The position numbers and the translations under genes are program-made. Of a DNA stretch of 64,000 nucleotides, positions 24,080-33,399 are shown in pieces. This DNA comes from Dialister succinatiphilus YIT 11850 (GTDB lineage Bacteria > Bacillota > Negativicutes > Veillonellales > Dialisteraceae): positions 247,672 through 311,671 of the forward strand of contig NZ_JH591187.1 in assembly GCF_000242435.1 (NCBI RefSeq), read 5' to 3'. Within the stretch, counting starts at the first letter, position 1, and every line of letters starts with the position of its first letter. The notes beneath the pieces were generated by a model. That model saw only the letters and a list, made by a program, of their open reading frames with translations. It was not told where the DNA came from and did no database searches.

Positions 24080-25699
24080 ATGTTATTCGTAAAAAAAGAT
24101 ATTAAGAAACTGCTGTCGGTGATGATACCGATACTGGTGGCCCAGGTATCTACGGCAGGAGTGACTTTCATTAATACCACCATGGCCGGCCATGCCGGCG
24201 CCGACGATCTGGCCGGTGTCTCTGTGGGAGCGGGACTCTTTTACCCCCTCCTGGCTTCCATTATCGGTCTCCTCATGGCGGGAACGCCCCTCATGGCGCA
24301 GCTCATTGGACGGAAAGAAAGAGAAAGCCTTCCCTTCATCGTAAGAAGCGGCATGGTCATTGGCCTTTCGGTGTGGGCCCTCTTCACAGCAGCCTATTTC
24401 TTCTTCATTGATGACCTCCTGGCCTCCCTTGCTCTGGAAGCAGCAGTGGAACACATTGCCCGGTACTACCTGATGACCATGATTGGCGTAGTCTTCTTCC
24501 TGGCCCTCATGATTCCGCTGCGCTGCCTCACCGACACCGCAGGCTCCACTTCCATTTCCATGAAACTTTTCCTCATGGCACCGGTGATTAATGGCATTTT
24601 CAACTATCTTTTCATCTACGGCCACGGCGGCATGCCTGCCCTGGGCGGTATCGGAGCCGGTCTTGCCACCATGATGACCTACGGCTTCCTCCTGGGACTC
24701 TTCCTTCTGGTAGTTATGAAGTCGAAAGATCTGGGCGGAAGACAGATTTTCTCAAGCCTTGCCCTGCGTTCGAAAGACCTTCGAGAATACCTGGTCGTAG
24801 GCGTGCCCAGCGGCCTTTCCATCTTCATGGAAATGAGCCTTTTCAGCCTGATTATCGTATTCCTTTCCCGCTACGGCACCGACGCTCTGGCGGCCTACCA
24901 GATTGCCGACAACTTTGCCAGCCTGGTATACATGCTTCCCGTATCCTGCTCCATGGCCCTCACCATCCTCATCGCTACGGCAGTGGGAGCCGGTGATATG
25001 ACCCTGGCACGGCGGTACAAAAAAGCAGGCTTTGTGGTGGCCATGGGAGGCGCCATGATGACCGCCTCCTTCACCGTCCTCTTTAGAAACTCCATCGGAT
25101 CCGTCTATACCGACGACGCCGCTGTAGCCCTCATTGCAGGACAGTTCCTCATCTACAGCGCCGGCTGGCAGCTCTTCGACGCCATTTCCACCCCCATCCA
25201 GGGCATCCTTCGGGGACTGAAGGACACAAGGATTTCCTTCGTCCTCATGGTTCTGGCCTACTGGGGCGGCTGCTTCCCCATGAGCCTCTTCCTGGACAGT
25301 CACACCGCCCTGGGCGCCGACTCCTTCTGGCTGGGACTTGACTTCGGCGTAGGCTGCTCCGCCTTCCTCATGATACTCCGCCTTCTCTACGTAGAAAGAA
25401 AACTGGACGGCCGGCCGATGCCCTCCCTCAGCTGGTTCCTTTCCCTTATCCCCGGCAGAAAAACAGCGCCTGCTGCTGTCTATGCCATTTCCCTCCAGAG
25501 AAATATAAAGAAAGCAGAAGAACTGCTGGACCTCTGGACCGCCATGGAAGAAAAACTGTCCATGCTCATGCAGGAAATCAAAGAATCGGAAGTCGATATC
25601 TACGAAGCCCTGGGAAGAATCCTCCCCATCCGCCTATCCCTTCTGACCGACCTTCACCTGTCCATCATAGGCCACGCCTCCAGGGCCTATATCCCATAG
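24080..25699 (+). CDS. MATE-family multidrug/Na+ exporter
   Basis: A 539-residue transporter with two bundles of six spans (PILVAQVSTAGVTFINTTMAG in helix 1; VGVPSGLSIFMEMSLFSLI starting the second bundle). It exports drugs or metabolites with Na+ or H+. A longer reading frame begins at 23960, but it runs through a terminator hairpin, so ATG 24080 (GGAGAG upstream) is preferred. The C-terminus extends about 80 residues beyond the 12 spans as a soluble Glu/Leu-rich helix, longer than the usual ~450 residues for the family. Confidence 0.88.
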   Translation: MLFVKKDIKKLLSVMIPILVAQVSTAGVTFINTTMAGHAGADDLAGVSVGAGLFYPLLASIIGLLMAGTPLMAQLIGRKERESLPFIVRSGMVIGLSVWALFTAAYFFFIDDLLASLALEAAVEHIARYYLMTMIGVVFFLALMIPLRCLTDTAGSTSISMKLFLMAPVINGIFNYLFIYGHGGMPALGGIGAGLATMMTYGFLLGLFLLVVMKSKDLGGRQIFSSLALRSKDLREYLVVGVPSGLSIFMEMSLFSLIIVFLSRYGTDALAAYQIADNFASLVYMLPVSCSMALTILIATAVGAGDMTLARRYKKAGFVVAMGGAMMTASFTVLFRNSIGSVYTDDAAVALIAGQFLIYSAGWQLFDAISTPIQGILRGLKDTRISFVLMVLAYWGGCFPMSLFLDSHTALGADSFWLGLDFGVGCSAFLMILRLLYVERKLDGRPMPSLSWFLSLIPGRKTAPAAVYAISLQRNIKKAEELLDLWTAMEEKLSMLMQEIKESEVDIYEALGRILPIRLSLLTDLHLSIIGHASRAYIP

Positions 25700-25710
25700 G
25701 TACCTTCGAT

Positions 25711-25746
25711 AAAAAAGCTCTCTGCTCTATAGCAGAGGGCTTTTTC
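25711..25746 (+). terminator. Intrinsic terminator after MATE gene
   Basis: AAAAAAGCTCTCTGC / GCAGAGGGCTTTTT with a 6-base loop, 12 bases after the stop. Confidence 0.8.
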
Positions 25747-25838
25747 AGTGGGGATGTGCCAAAGGCGCGTCTGATGTCTCAACTCTCAAAACCATCTTTT
25801 TCCTCCACGGTAAGCGTGCAGCCGAGATCTCTCTCCCC

Positions 25839-25978
25839 GTCATTTCGAGCGAAGCGGAGTCGAGAAATCTCCTCGCACAAAATACCTGTCATAGGTGGAG
25901 TATACGTTCCAAGGCGTACTGCCAGTCTGAAGTCTGATAGTCTCATCATCTGACGTCTCCTGCCGAATTGTCTCCGCA
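25839..25978 (-). repeat. R-type repeat (TCGAG..CTCGA end plus GTCTGA tract)
   Basis: Reads GTCATTTCGAGCGAAGCGGA, GTCGAGAAATC, then a divergent middle and a CTGAAGTCTGATAGTCT / CTGACGTCTCC tract. It matches, in inverted orientation, the elements at 61.2-61.6 and 62.9-63.2 kb. Confidence 0.65.
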
Positions 25979-26094
25979 TCCTTTACAAATTTATAATTCT
26001 TTTACCTTACACCGTATCATCATGTGCTATTATAATAGTAATAAATAACTAAAATAGACTTATCACAGTCATTTCTATAGAAAAAGGTGAAGTT

Positions 26095-27018
26095 ATGAAG
26101 ATTCTTGTAACCGGCGGTGCCGGCTTTATTGGTTCCCATCTGGTGCGTCAGCTCATGGAAGCAGGGGATGAGGTCATTTCCCTGGATAATCTCTCCACGG
26201 GCCTTCGGGAAAACCTGCCGGAAGGAGCCCGGCTGGAAGTGATGGACACCCATGACGACAAAGTGGAAGACCTCTTCCGCCAGGAACATTTTGATGCTGT
26301 AGTCCACCTGGCTGCCCAGACCCTGGTGAGCGACTCCATGGTGGACCCTGAAAACGATATGTACCAGAACATTGCAGGTACCGTTCATATCATGGAATGC
26401 TGCAGGAAATACGGCGTAAAGCGGGTAATCTTCTCCTCCTCCGCCGCCACCTATGGCGACGTGGACGAGAAAGCCCTGCCTGTGCAGGAAACACTCCCGC
26501 AGATTCCCCTTTCCTTCTATGGCCTGACCAAAATGACCGTAGAAAAATACCTGGCCCTCTACCATATGGCCTTCGGCATTCACTACGTGGTACTCCGTTT
26601 CTCCAACGTATACGGCGAACGTCAGGGCGATGGGGGAGAAGGCGGTGTCATCAGTATCTTTGCCAAACGACTCGCTAAAGGACAGGACATTACCATCTTC
26701 GGAAACGGCAAACAGACCAGAGACTTCGTCTACGCCGGCGACATTGCCCGGGGCATCCGCCTGGCACTGACCACCCCAAATGCCGACACCTGCTACAACC
26801 TCAGCACCCAGACAGAAATCAGCCTGAACGAACTGGTCACCATCCTTTCCCGCATTACCGGAAAAGAAATCACCCCATCCTACGGTCCCGTCAGAGAAGG
26901 GGACATCTACCGCTCCTCCCTTTCCAACGAAAAGGCAGTGAAAAACCTCCACTGGACCCCGGAAGTATCCCTGGAAGAAGGACTGAAACGGACCTACCAG
27001 TACTTCCAGAAACAATGA
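26095..27018 (+). CDS. NAD-dependent sugar epimerase, GalE-like
   Basis: A 307-residue extended short-chain dehydrogenase: GGAGFIGSH Rossmann motif (residues 7-15), the SSSAATYGD strand (about 115) with YGLTK catalytic Tyr/Lys (about 142-146), and an NVYGERQ / TRDFVYAGDIA pattern typical of UDP-glucose 4-epimerases. It would interconvert UDP-hexoses and could feed the polysaccharide locus 4 kb downstream. AAGGTGAAG precedes the ATG. It has its own terminator, so it is a single-gene unit. Confidence 0.85.
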   Translation: MKILVTGGAGFIGSHLVRQLMEAGDEVISLDNLSTGLRENLPEGARLEVMDTHDDKVEDLFRQEHFDAVVHLAAQTLVSDSMVDPENDMYQNIAGTVHIMECCRKYGVKRVIFSSSAATYGDVDEKALPVQETLPQIPLSFYGLTKMTVEKYLALYHMAFGIHYVVLRFSNVYGERQGDGGEGGVISIFAKRLAKGQDITIFGNGKQTRDFVYAGDIARGIRLALTTPNADTCYNLSTQTEISLNELVTILSRITGKEITPSYGPVREGDIYRSSLSNEKAVKNLHWTPEVSLEEGLKRTYQYFQKQ

Positions 27019-27024
27019 AATACG

Positions 27025-27058
27025 AAAAGCGCCCTCTTGAGAAAAAAGGGCGCTTTTT
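27025..27058 (+). terminator. Intrinsic terminator after galE-like gene
   Basis: AAAAGCGCCCT / AGGGCGCTTTTT, seven bases beyond the stop. Confidence 0.85.
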
Positions 27059-27324
27059 AATTGATAGAAGGCGCCATGACATAGAAAGGCCAATTCCCGT
27101 AACGTTCTTGCGGCCCCTTTAGGGGAAGAGGGCCACGAAGTGACGAAGGGTGTGCAAGCGAACTGGATTCATAGGGGAGCCCCGCGACCCGCGAATCCAG
27201 TGAGACGCCATCCAGCGAAGTCGGTATGTACGAGGTTAAGAATGATTATGATACTCTTATTCTATGTCTTATCGCCCTAAAGGGGAAACGACTCACTACA
27301 TTTTGCGCGTCGCTAGCGCTCCTT

Positions 27325-27470
27325 CATCCACTGCTGTCACTGACTCACTGGATTTTCAGGTCGCTGATGCTCCCTTACAAATCCAGTTCGCATAGTGCAT
27401 CCACTGCTGTCACTGACTCACTGGATTTTCAGGTCGCTGATGCTCCCTTACAAATCCAGTTCGCATAGTG
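27325..27470. repeat. 73-bp perfect tandem duplication
   Basis: Two identical 73-base units (27325-27397, 27398-27470). Each contains CACTGGATTTTCAGGTCGCT and AAATCCAGTT, which is the minus-strand form of the AACTGGATT..AATCCAGT element at 27.16 and 11.85 kb. Perfect identity implies a recent duplication. Confidence 0.85.
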
Positions 27471-27980
27471 CAAATCATGTTCGCTGTGCATCGCTTCGCT
27501 CAGGGGGCCGCCGATTGGCGGTCAGGACCGCGATGGAGCATCATATCGGTGCTCTGCCCCGTACACCCTTTTGCCACTACGTGGCATTTCCCCTCAAGGG
27601 GAAACGAGAAAATAGGTGGCACTGGATATTGTGTCACATATGACACAGACAGCCAATCCCGTAACGCTGACTTCATACTCATCGCCCTGCGGGCGATACC
27701 ACAACCCTCGGCCTGAAAGGCCGTCAAACTTAAGAACCCTCCGGCCGTCAGGCCGGTCCATCTTAAGAACCCTCACACCGAAGGTGTGTCCAAGGGCAAT
27801 CCAAAACCCTCGGGGCTAAAGGCCCCGTCAAACTTACGAACCCTTGGGCTCCAAGGGCCTATCCATCTTAAGAACCTTTTTTCCGCAACCCTTCTATACA
27901 ACCTGCCTGCGTCAGCAGGCCATAACCTTCGGGCCGCAGGCCCGTCCACCCTCTGAACCCTCCGAGACCTGCGGTCTCGG

Positions 27981-28113
27981 CCCCTTTGGTACTGCGTACC
28001 ACCTTTCCGCCCACAGTTCGGTGGGGCGGCAAAAGGAAAGCGCCTTAATGGGCAGGCTAGGCGCCTTACTTCGCCCCACTTGGAGGTCCTATGCAGGACC
28101 TCCACAGTGGCAC
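27981..28113 (+). repeat. 130-bp repeat, copy 1
   Basis: Runs from GGTACTGCGTACCACCTTTC through GGGCAGGCTAGGCGCCTTAC to GGAGGTCCTATGCAGGACCT. It is nearly identical and in the same orientation as 31021-31155. Together the copies bracket the ATPase+TOPRIM gene pair. Confidence 0.85.
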
Positions 28114-28196
28114 AATAAGGATTTCAAATTTCTACTTCACCACTTAGATGTAAACTTTTTAAAATAGATATTTTTTATTCTTTTTTGTTAAATATA

Positions 28197-28225
28197 TTGA
28201 CGAGAAATGTAAAATTATTTATGAT
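28197..28225 (+). promoter_or_regulatory. Promoter of the ATPase+TOPRIM pair
   Basis: TTGACG and TATGAT with a 17-base spacer in an AT-rich stretch directly after the 130-bp repeat, 40 bases before the ATPase gene. Confidence 0.65.
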
Positions 28226-28264
28226 GATACCAGCAAGTACCGGTATATAGGAGGAAATGCAAAG

Positions 28265-29713
28265 ATGGCAAAGGGAGATATGGTGCGCATTACTTATGTG
28301 GAACTATGGAATTTTAAAAATGTCAGGCATGGAAGCATTAACTTATTATTGCAGCCCGAAGGCTTTAAGTCCTCTGTGCTGGGCATTTTTGGACAAAATG
28401 GTTCTGGAAAGACAGCATTCATAGATTCACTGAATATTTTGAAGCAGGCGCTGTCTGGGAGAATCTTAGATAATCAATATGCAGGATACATTATGTATGG
28501 TGCTGAGTGTGCTGTCCTGTCATTTCATTTCATAGTATCAGCAGGCAATATACATTACAGGGTAAAATATACATTTAAATTAAGAAAAGAGGCCGCACTG
28601 CCGGATTCCAATGTAGAGGCTTTTAGTGAGACCGAGGAAGACACAGTACAGTATCGCCCTGTGATTTTTGATGAAGAATTGAAATGCGCGGTAGAAACGG
28701 AATCTTTAAAATGTCCTATGACCACCGTCATGAATACAAAATCAAATAAAGCCGTATTTCTGCCCAAAGCTAAATATAACCTTCTCATTGACGATAAAAC
28801 TGCCTATATACAGCTCATGGGGGATAAAGGGATGGCATTGAAGCTGGGGAAATCCTTCCTTTTCTCTTCAGAACTTCTTTCCTTCATACGTAAAAATAAA
28901 AATGCCGAAATTTATCGGTTATTGCTTGACTCCCTGGTGCGATTTGGAAACTTCGAGTTATTTGTCATGAAAACAGATATGAACGGGATCATCAGTTTAT
29001 CCGGGCTTCCCTTTGCATTCCATCTGGAAGGAAGCGCCATTGGGCAAACACTGCTTCCGATAAATAAACCGCCGGTCATTCCAAAAGATATGTTTCGTGT
29101 CCTATCTGAAATGATTGGTTATATGAACATCGTCCTCCAGACGCTCATCCCTGGATTGACCATAGGAGTTCACGATTTGGGCACTGCCTTTGTGGGTAAA
29201 ACGCATATGGAAGGAATCAGGATAGGGCTGACCTCCTGTCGCAATGACCGAGAAATTCCGTTGGTTTATGAATCGGATGGTATTAAGAAAATCGTCTCCG
29301 TCCTGCAGCTCTTTATAGAAATTTATAATAGACCGTCTATGACCGTGGCAGTGGATGAATTGGATTCCGGTATCTTTGAATACCTTTTGGGGGAGCTCCT
29401 GTCCATCATTCAGGAAAGAGGAAAAGGCCAGCTGATTTTTACATCCCATAACCTGAGGCCTCTGGAAACCCTGCCGACTCTGTGCACCGCTTTTACCACA
29501 ACAGATCCCGATGAGCGATATATTCGAATCAGAAATATGAAACGCTCCAATAACCTGCGCAGCAGCTATTACAGAAATATTATTTTAGGAAACGATCATT
29601 ACACATTATATGATGAAACAGAAAATTATAAAATTGCAGCAGCATTCCGCAAGGCCGGAATGCAGGAAGAAGAACGCAGGTTAAATTCCAAAGGGGGCAA
29701 ACCCAATGCGTAA
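28265..29713 (+). CDS. AAA/ABC-type ATPase of a putative two-gene defence system
   Basis: A 482-residue SMC/ABC-like ATPase: Walker A GQNGSGKT (about residue 40), a long insertion, and near the C-terminus MTVAVDELDSG (Walker-B-like, about 360) and FTSHNLRPLE (H-loop, about 395). This is the AAA_15/AAA_21 plan of OLD, RloA, AbiL and PARIS ATPases, which sense phage or regulate an attached nuclease. GGAGG lies nine bases upstream of the ATG. It overlaps the next gene by 8 bases, and that gene encodes a TOPRIM-type protein. The assignment to defence is by architecture and neighbour, not by a named match. Confidence 0.75.
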   Translation: MAKGDMVRITYVELWNFKNVRHGSINLLLQPEGFKSSVLGIFGQNGSGKTAFIDSLNILKQALSGRILDNQYAGYIMYGAECAVLSFHFIVSAGNIHYRVKYTFKLRKEAALPDSNVEAFSETEEDTVQYRPVIFDEELKCAVETESLKCPMTTVMNTKSNKAVFLPKAKYNLLIDDKTAYIQLMGDKGMALKLGKSFLFSSELLSFIRKNKNAEIYRLLLDSLVRFGNFELFVMKTDMNGIISLSGLPFAFHLEGSAIGQTLLPINKPPVIPKDMFRVLSEMIGYMNIVLQTLIPGLTIGVHDLGTAFVGKTHMEGIRIGLTSCRNDREIPLVYESDGIKKIVSVLQLFIEIYNRPSMTVAVDELDSGIFEYLLGELLSIIQERGKGQLIFTSHNLRPLETLPTLCTAFTTTDPDERYIRIRNMKRSNNLRSSYYRNIILGNDHYTLYDETENYKIAAAFRKAGMQEEERRLNSKGGKPNA

Positions 29714-30413
29714 AAAAGCCATGATTTTCATTTTGGAAGGCCCTTCAGACGATACATCACTTGCCGGCTCCTTAAAGTATATTTTTTCATCCAGCCGGAT
29801 AGAACCCCTGGTTATGCATGGAGATATCACATCGGATAGGACCATCACAAACAGGAATATAATCAAAAGGCTTCATGAAGAAATCAGAGCATTTTGTAAC
29901 ACAAAATTTCTTACGAAAAGCAACATCCTTAGAATCGTCCATATTATTGATACGGATGGAGCCTTTATTCCCGACGATTTAGTTCAAGAATCCCCTGACT
30001 GCAGTCAGATTGTTTATTCAGAAGATAACATCAGATGCAGCTCAAAACAAAACCTCTGCCGAAGAAACCATATAAAGCAACAAAATGTCCAAAAACTGCT
30101 TGATACTTATAAAATAGGAGGATTATCCTACAGCGTATACTATATGTCATCAAACCTCGAACACGTCCTTCATAATCGCATCAATCTATCAGATGATGAA
30201 AAAGAACAATTATCCTATGATTTTGCAGAACACTGTATGAACAAACCGGAATACTTCATCCAATTAATGACATCCAAAGCTGTTTATATAGATGAATCAT
30301 ATAGAGAAAGCTGGGATTTTATCAAAAGCGGAAAGCATTCACTGGAACGCCACTCCAACCTGGCCTTATGCTTCCACGGCTCATTCGGCTACGAGAGTAT
30401 AAATAGTCAATAA
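29706..30413 (+). CDS. TOPRIM-like nuclease partner
   Basis: A 235-residue protein with the minimal TOPRIM signature: an acidic residue in FILEGPSDD (about residue 11) and DTD in HIIDTDGAFIPD (about 80). This order (E then DxD) matches RloB/OLD/DUF4435 TOPRIM domains found as effectors next to ABC-type ATPases. It is translationally coupled to the ATPase gene. The C-terminal half is Tyr/Asn/Ser-rich and not recognised. Its substrate could be DNA or tRNA; sequence alone does not decide. Confidence 0.65.
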   Translation: MRKKAMIFILEGPSDDTSLAGSLKYIFSSSRIEPLVMHGDITSDRTITNRNIIKRLHEEIRAFCNTKFLTKSNILRIVHIIDTDGAFIPDDLVQESPDCSQIVYSEDNIRCSSKQNLCRRNHIKQQNVQKLLDTYKIGGLSYSVYYMSSNLEHVLHNRINLSDDEKEQLSYDFAEHCMNKPEYFIQLMTSKAVYIDESYRESWDFIKSGKHSLERHSNLALCFHGSFGYESINSQ

Positions 30414-30419
30414 AGACGA

Positions 30420-30775
30420 GCCACTTATGGTAAAAACCATTAAAACCGCCTCAAGGGGCGAGGGGAAAACCGCAAAACCGGACTTCGTCCGCTGGAAATA
30501 CACCCCTTTTGGTGCTAACGCACCACCTTTCCCCCGGAGGGGGCACTTTTACCGGCGCTATGCCTTGCGTTGCTTATGAGGGCAAATACTGAGTGGAGAG
30601 CAAACTTCCCCCTCCGGGGGGAAGTACCGCGCAGCGGGGATAGGGGTGCATTTCCTACAGGCGCAGCCTGGTCGGCATGTTTTCCTTTCGCGCCAAAGGC
30701 GCGGTTGTATGATTTTACCAAAAGAAGCGGCCCTCTATGATTGTAAAGGCCGCCCACGAAAGGCCCGAAGGGCCC
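30420..30775. repeat. Hairpin mosaic
   Basis: No gene. GGTGCTAACGCACC, CCCCCTCCGGGGGG and CGCGCCAAAGGCGCG occur with AAGTACCGC and GCGGGGATAGGGGT linkers. It is the inverted counterpart of 11665-11775, with different hairpin tips. Confidence 0.7.
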
Positions 30776-31020
30776 GTCTGAAGTCTGACCATCTGAAATC
30801 TGACCGTCTGACGTCTCCCTTCTGATTGTCTCCAATCTCCTCCCGTCATTTCGAGCAAAGTCGAGAAATCTCCCAGAACCATGCTGCCCATGACTCATGA
30901 CCGAGAAGCTATCGCCCTCAATGCCGTCTGACAGTCTGAAGTCTGAATGTCTGAAGTCTGACCGTCTGATTGTCTCTATCTGCTCAAATCTCAAATCTCA
31001 AATCTCAAATCTCAAACATC
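30776..31020 (-). repeat. R-type repeat with short-period tracts
   Basis: Contains GTCATTTCGAGCAAAGTCGA at about 30845. Two runs of 10-12-base GTCTGA(A/C)GT units flank it (30777-30825, 30927-30975), and five CTCAAAT units end it (30983-31017). Confidence 0.7.
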
Positions 31021-31155
31021 CCCCTTTTGGTACTGCGTACCACCTTTCCGCCCGCAGTTCGGTGGGGCGGCAAAAGGAAAGCGCCTTAATGGGCAGGCTA
31101 GGCGCCTTACTTCGCCCCACTTGGAGGTCCTATGCAGGACCTCCACAGTGGGACA
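31021..31155 (+). repeat. 130-bp repeat, copy 2
   Basis: Same orientation and nearly the same sequence as 27981-28113, with a few substitutions (for example CCCGCAGTTC for CCCACAGTTC). Confidence 0.85.
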
Positions 31156-31164
31156 ACAAAACGC

Positions 31165-31335
31165 CCTGTCATTTCGAGCGAAGCGAAGCGGAGTCGAGAA
31201 ATCCCCCAGCACTATGCTGCCTGCCGTAAGTAGGGATACGTTTCCAGTCACACTGCCAATCTGACGTCTCATTGCCTCTACGCTCCTCAAACCTCAAATC
31301 TCAAACTTCAAATCTCAAATCTCCTACATCAAATC
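31165..31335 (-). repeat. R-type repeat
   Basis: GTCATTTCGAGCGAAGCGAA and GTCGAGAAATC, then CACTATGCTGCCTGCCGTAA, CAATCTGACGTCTC and a CTCAAAC/CTCAAAT run. It directly follows the 130-bp repeat and precedes the polysaccharide locus. Confidence 0.7.
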
Positions 31336-31424
31336 TCTATTCTCCCACTCTCTCATCTGTGCTATAATACATAAATAACACACATATAAAACAAAAGGAT
31401 TTATCTGAACTTTCCGGGGGATTT

Positions 31425-32864
31425 ATGAATCGTAACTATACACAGGCAGCAAGGCAGGACGCAGGCGGGAGACTTTTACCGTCTCTTATTTTTGCCCTGG
31501 GTGACTATGCTGCCCTGGCGGTGGCGGGGTTACTGGCGGTGTATTTGAGAAACTGCATTATGACCTACAACACCTTCCGCCTTTCCATGGCCTACCTTTT
31601 TCTCTGGCTGCCCATGGTATTTATGTTTTTTATTTTCTATAGCGGACTTTATGGAAGGCGCATGCTTATCTACCGTATGGTGGAGCGCCTTTTCTTTGCG
31701 TGTCTGGAAGGGGCCGTGCTTTCTATTATCCTCATGTTCTTTGCCCAGGTATCGGGACAGGTGTCCCGATTCTTCGTCCTGGCCTATGTGGTCATAGCCT
31801 TTGTACTCCTTGCCATTGTCCGGGTCATCCTCAGCAAAGCCATGAAGAAGGTGAAGGCCTTCCAGATTCCCGTGCTCATCGTAGGCGCCGGGCAGACGGC
31901 GGAGCTGGTGGTGCGGCAGATTCTTCACGACTCCGGCATGCGGTACCGGGTGGTGGGGTTCCTGGAAGACCGCCATCCTGTAGATACCATGCTCCATGGC
32001 TTCCCTGTGCTGGGGGGCTTTGGAAATATGGAAGAAGTGATACAGGAAACCGGCGTACACACCGTATTGATTGCAGCGCCCGGCCTTCCCCAGGACGACC
32101 TGTCCAACCTGATTTACCGCGCCCAGTCCCTGGTGAAGCAGGTGGACGTCATTCCGAACCTGGTGGCCGTCCCCATGTCCAATGTCACCGCTGAATCCTT
32201 CTTCGATGCGAAAATCATGGTTCTCCACATCCGGAACAACCTGGCCAGCCCCTGGAACCAGATGCTGAAGCGTCTCTTCGATATCGTCGCCACCATCTGC
32301 GGCGGCATCCTCATATCGCCCATCCTTCTGGCCATCGCCTTCTGGGTCTACCACGACTCCCCGGGGCCCGTCATCTTCAAGCATAGACGGGTAGGAAGAA
32401 ACGGGAAGGAATTCAACTGCTATAAATTCCGCTCCATGTGCGTGAACTCGAAGGAAGTGCTGGAACACCTCCTGGCCACCGACCCGGAGGCCAAAGCGGA
32501 ATGGGATAAGGAATTTAAGCTGAAAAATGATCCCCGCATTACAAAGAGCGGCGCCTTCCTCAGAAAAACCAGTCTCGACGAACTTCCCCAGCTCTGGAAC
32601 GTGCTGAAAGGGGAAATGAGCCTCGTGGGACCCCGGCCTATCGTACAGGCAGAAGTGCCAAGATATGGGAAATATATCAAAGAATACTACTCCGTCCTTC
32701 CCGGCATCACCGGCATGTGGCAGACCAGCGGCCGCAGCGATATAGACTATCCGGAAAGGGTCCAGATGGACAGCTGGTATGTCCACAACTGGTCCGTATG
32801 GCTGGATATGGTGCTGCTGTGGAGAACCGTGGCAGTGGTATTGAGCCATAAAGGGGCGTATTGA
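31425..32864 (+). CDS. wbaP: Undecaprenyl-phosphate sugar phosphotransferase, WbaP-like
   Basis: A 479-residue polyprenyl glycosylphosphotransferase that starts repeat-unit assembly by loading a sugar-1-phosphate (galactose in WbaP) on undecaprenyl phosphate. It has four N-terminal spans, a CoA-binding-like Rossmann domain ([15 protein letters not shown], about residue 146), a fifth span and the catalytic domain with [39 protein letters not shown] and [13 protein letters not shown]. It is more GC-rich than the genes that follow, like the chromosomal background. It heads the polysaccharide locus. Confidence 0.92.
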   Translation: MNRNYTQAARQDAGGRLLPSLIFALGDYAALAVAGLLAVYLRNCIMTYNTFRLSMAYLFLWLPMVFMFFIFYSGLYGRRMLIYRMVERLFFACLEGAVLSIILMFFAQVSGQVSRFFVLAYVVIAFVLLAIVRVILSKAMKKVKAFQIPVLIVGAGQTAELVVRQILHDSGMRYRVVGFLEDRHPVDTMLHGFPVLGGFGNMEEVIQETGVHTVLIAAPGLPQDDLSNLIYRAQSLVKQVDVIPNLVAVPMSNVTAESFFDAKIMVLHIRNNLASPWNQMLKRLFDIVATICGGILISPILLAIAFWVYHDSPGPVIFKHRRVGRNGKEFNCYKFRSMCVNSKEVLEHLLATDPEAKAEWDKEFKLKNDPRITKSGAFLRKTSLDELPQLWNVLKGEMSLVGPRPIVQAEVPRYGKYIKEYYSVLPGITGMWQTSGRSDIDYPERVQMDSWYVHNWSVWLDMVLLWRTVAVVLSHKGAY

Positions 32865-32868
32865 GTCC

Positions 32869-33390
32869 ATGAATAAAAGAGTAAAAGTAGTATTTCTTGA
32901 CAGGGATGGAGTCATTAATGCGAAAGCGCCGGAAGGTGACTATATAAAGTCTTGGAAAGAGTTTCATTTCCTACCGGGCGTTATAAATGCGATTCGTTTG
33001 CTGAATGATAATAATTATCGCGCCATTATCATTACCAATCAGCGAGGAATAGCCAGGCATTTAATGACTATGCAGGATTTGCATGTGATTCATTCCTCTA
33101 TGGAAGACGTATTACAAAGGTATGGTGCACATATAGACGGCATTTATGTCTGCCCTCATGAGAAGGGAACATGCCACTGCCGCAAACCGGATATTGGCTT
33201 ATTTCTGCAGGCTGAGCAGGAGTTTCCGGTGGATAAATCCAAGTCCTGGATGGTTGGTGACAGTGAGAGCGATATAGAAGCTGGCCGAAACTATGGGATT
33301 CGTACCATTGCAGTTGCAAATCCGATTCCGCTGGCGGATGAGCAGTTTCCAAATTTGTTAAGTGCCGCATATTTTATAGTGAATGGCTGA
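32869..33390 (+). CDS. gmhB: D-glycero-D-manno-heptose-1,7-bisphosphate 7-phosphatase
   Basis: A 173-residue HAD phosphatase that removes the 7-phosphate in heptose nucleotide synthesis. The nucleophile motif FLDRDGVIN (Asp11, Asp13), TNQRGIAR, the zinc-binding CPHEKGTCHCRKPD loop (about residues 100-113) and GDSESDIEAG match GmhB. It starts four bases after wbaP and is the first of four contiguous heptose genes. Confidence 0.92.
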   Translation: MNKRVKVVFLDRDGVINAKAPEGDYIKSWKEFHFLPGVINAIRLLNDNNYRAIIITNQRGIARHLMTMQDLHVIHSSMEDVLQRYGAHIDGIYVCPHEKGTCHCRKPDIGLFLQAEQEFPVDKSKSWMVGDSESDIEAGRNYGIRTIAVANPIPLADEQFPNLLSAAYFIVNG

Positions 33391-33399
33391 GGTGGTCTG

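Larger units (their letters stand above)
27070..28113. repeat. Large hairpin mosaic, 1 kb without a gene
   Basis: A patchwork of modules seen elsewhere. The AACTGGATT..AATCCAGT element occurs at about 27162-27204. The inverted CACTACATTTTGCG module lies at 27285-27312. GCCGCCGATTGGCGG, GCCACTACGTGGC, CCCCTCAAGGGG, GGCCTGAAAGGCC, CCGGCCGTCAGGCCGG, CACACCGAAGGTGTG, GGGGCTAAAGGCCCC, CGGGCCGCAGGCCCG and CCGAGACCTGCGGTCTCGG follow in succession. Linkers of the form GTCAAACTTAAGAACCCT recur between hairpins of unrelated stem sequence. Confidence 0.8.

Noticed and set aside
27700-27960. CRISPR-like look of regularly spaced short hairpins
   Set aside because: The stems differ from unit to unit while the spacers are constant, the reverse of a CRISPR array, and no cas gene is present.
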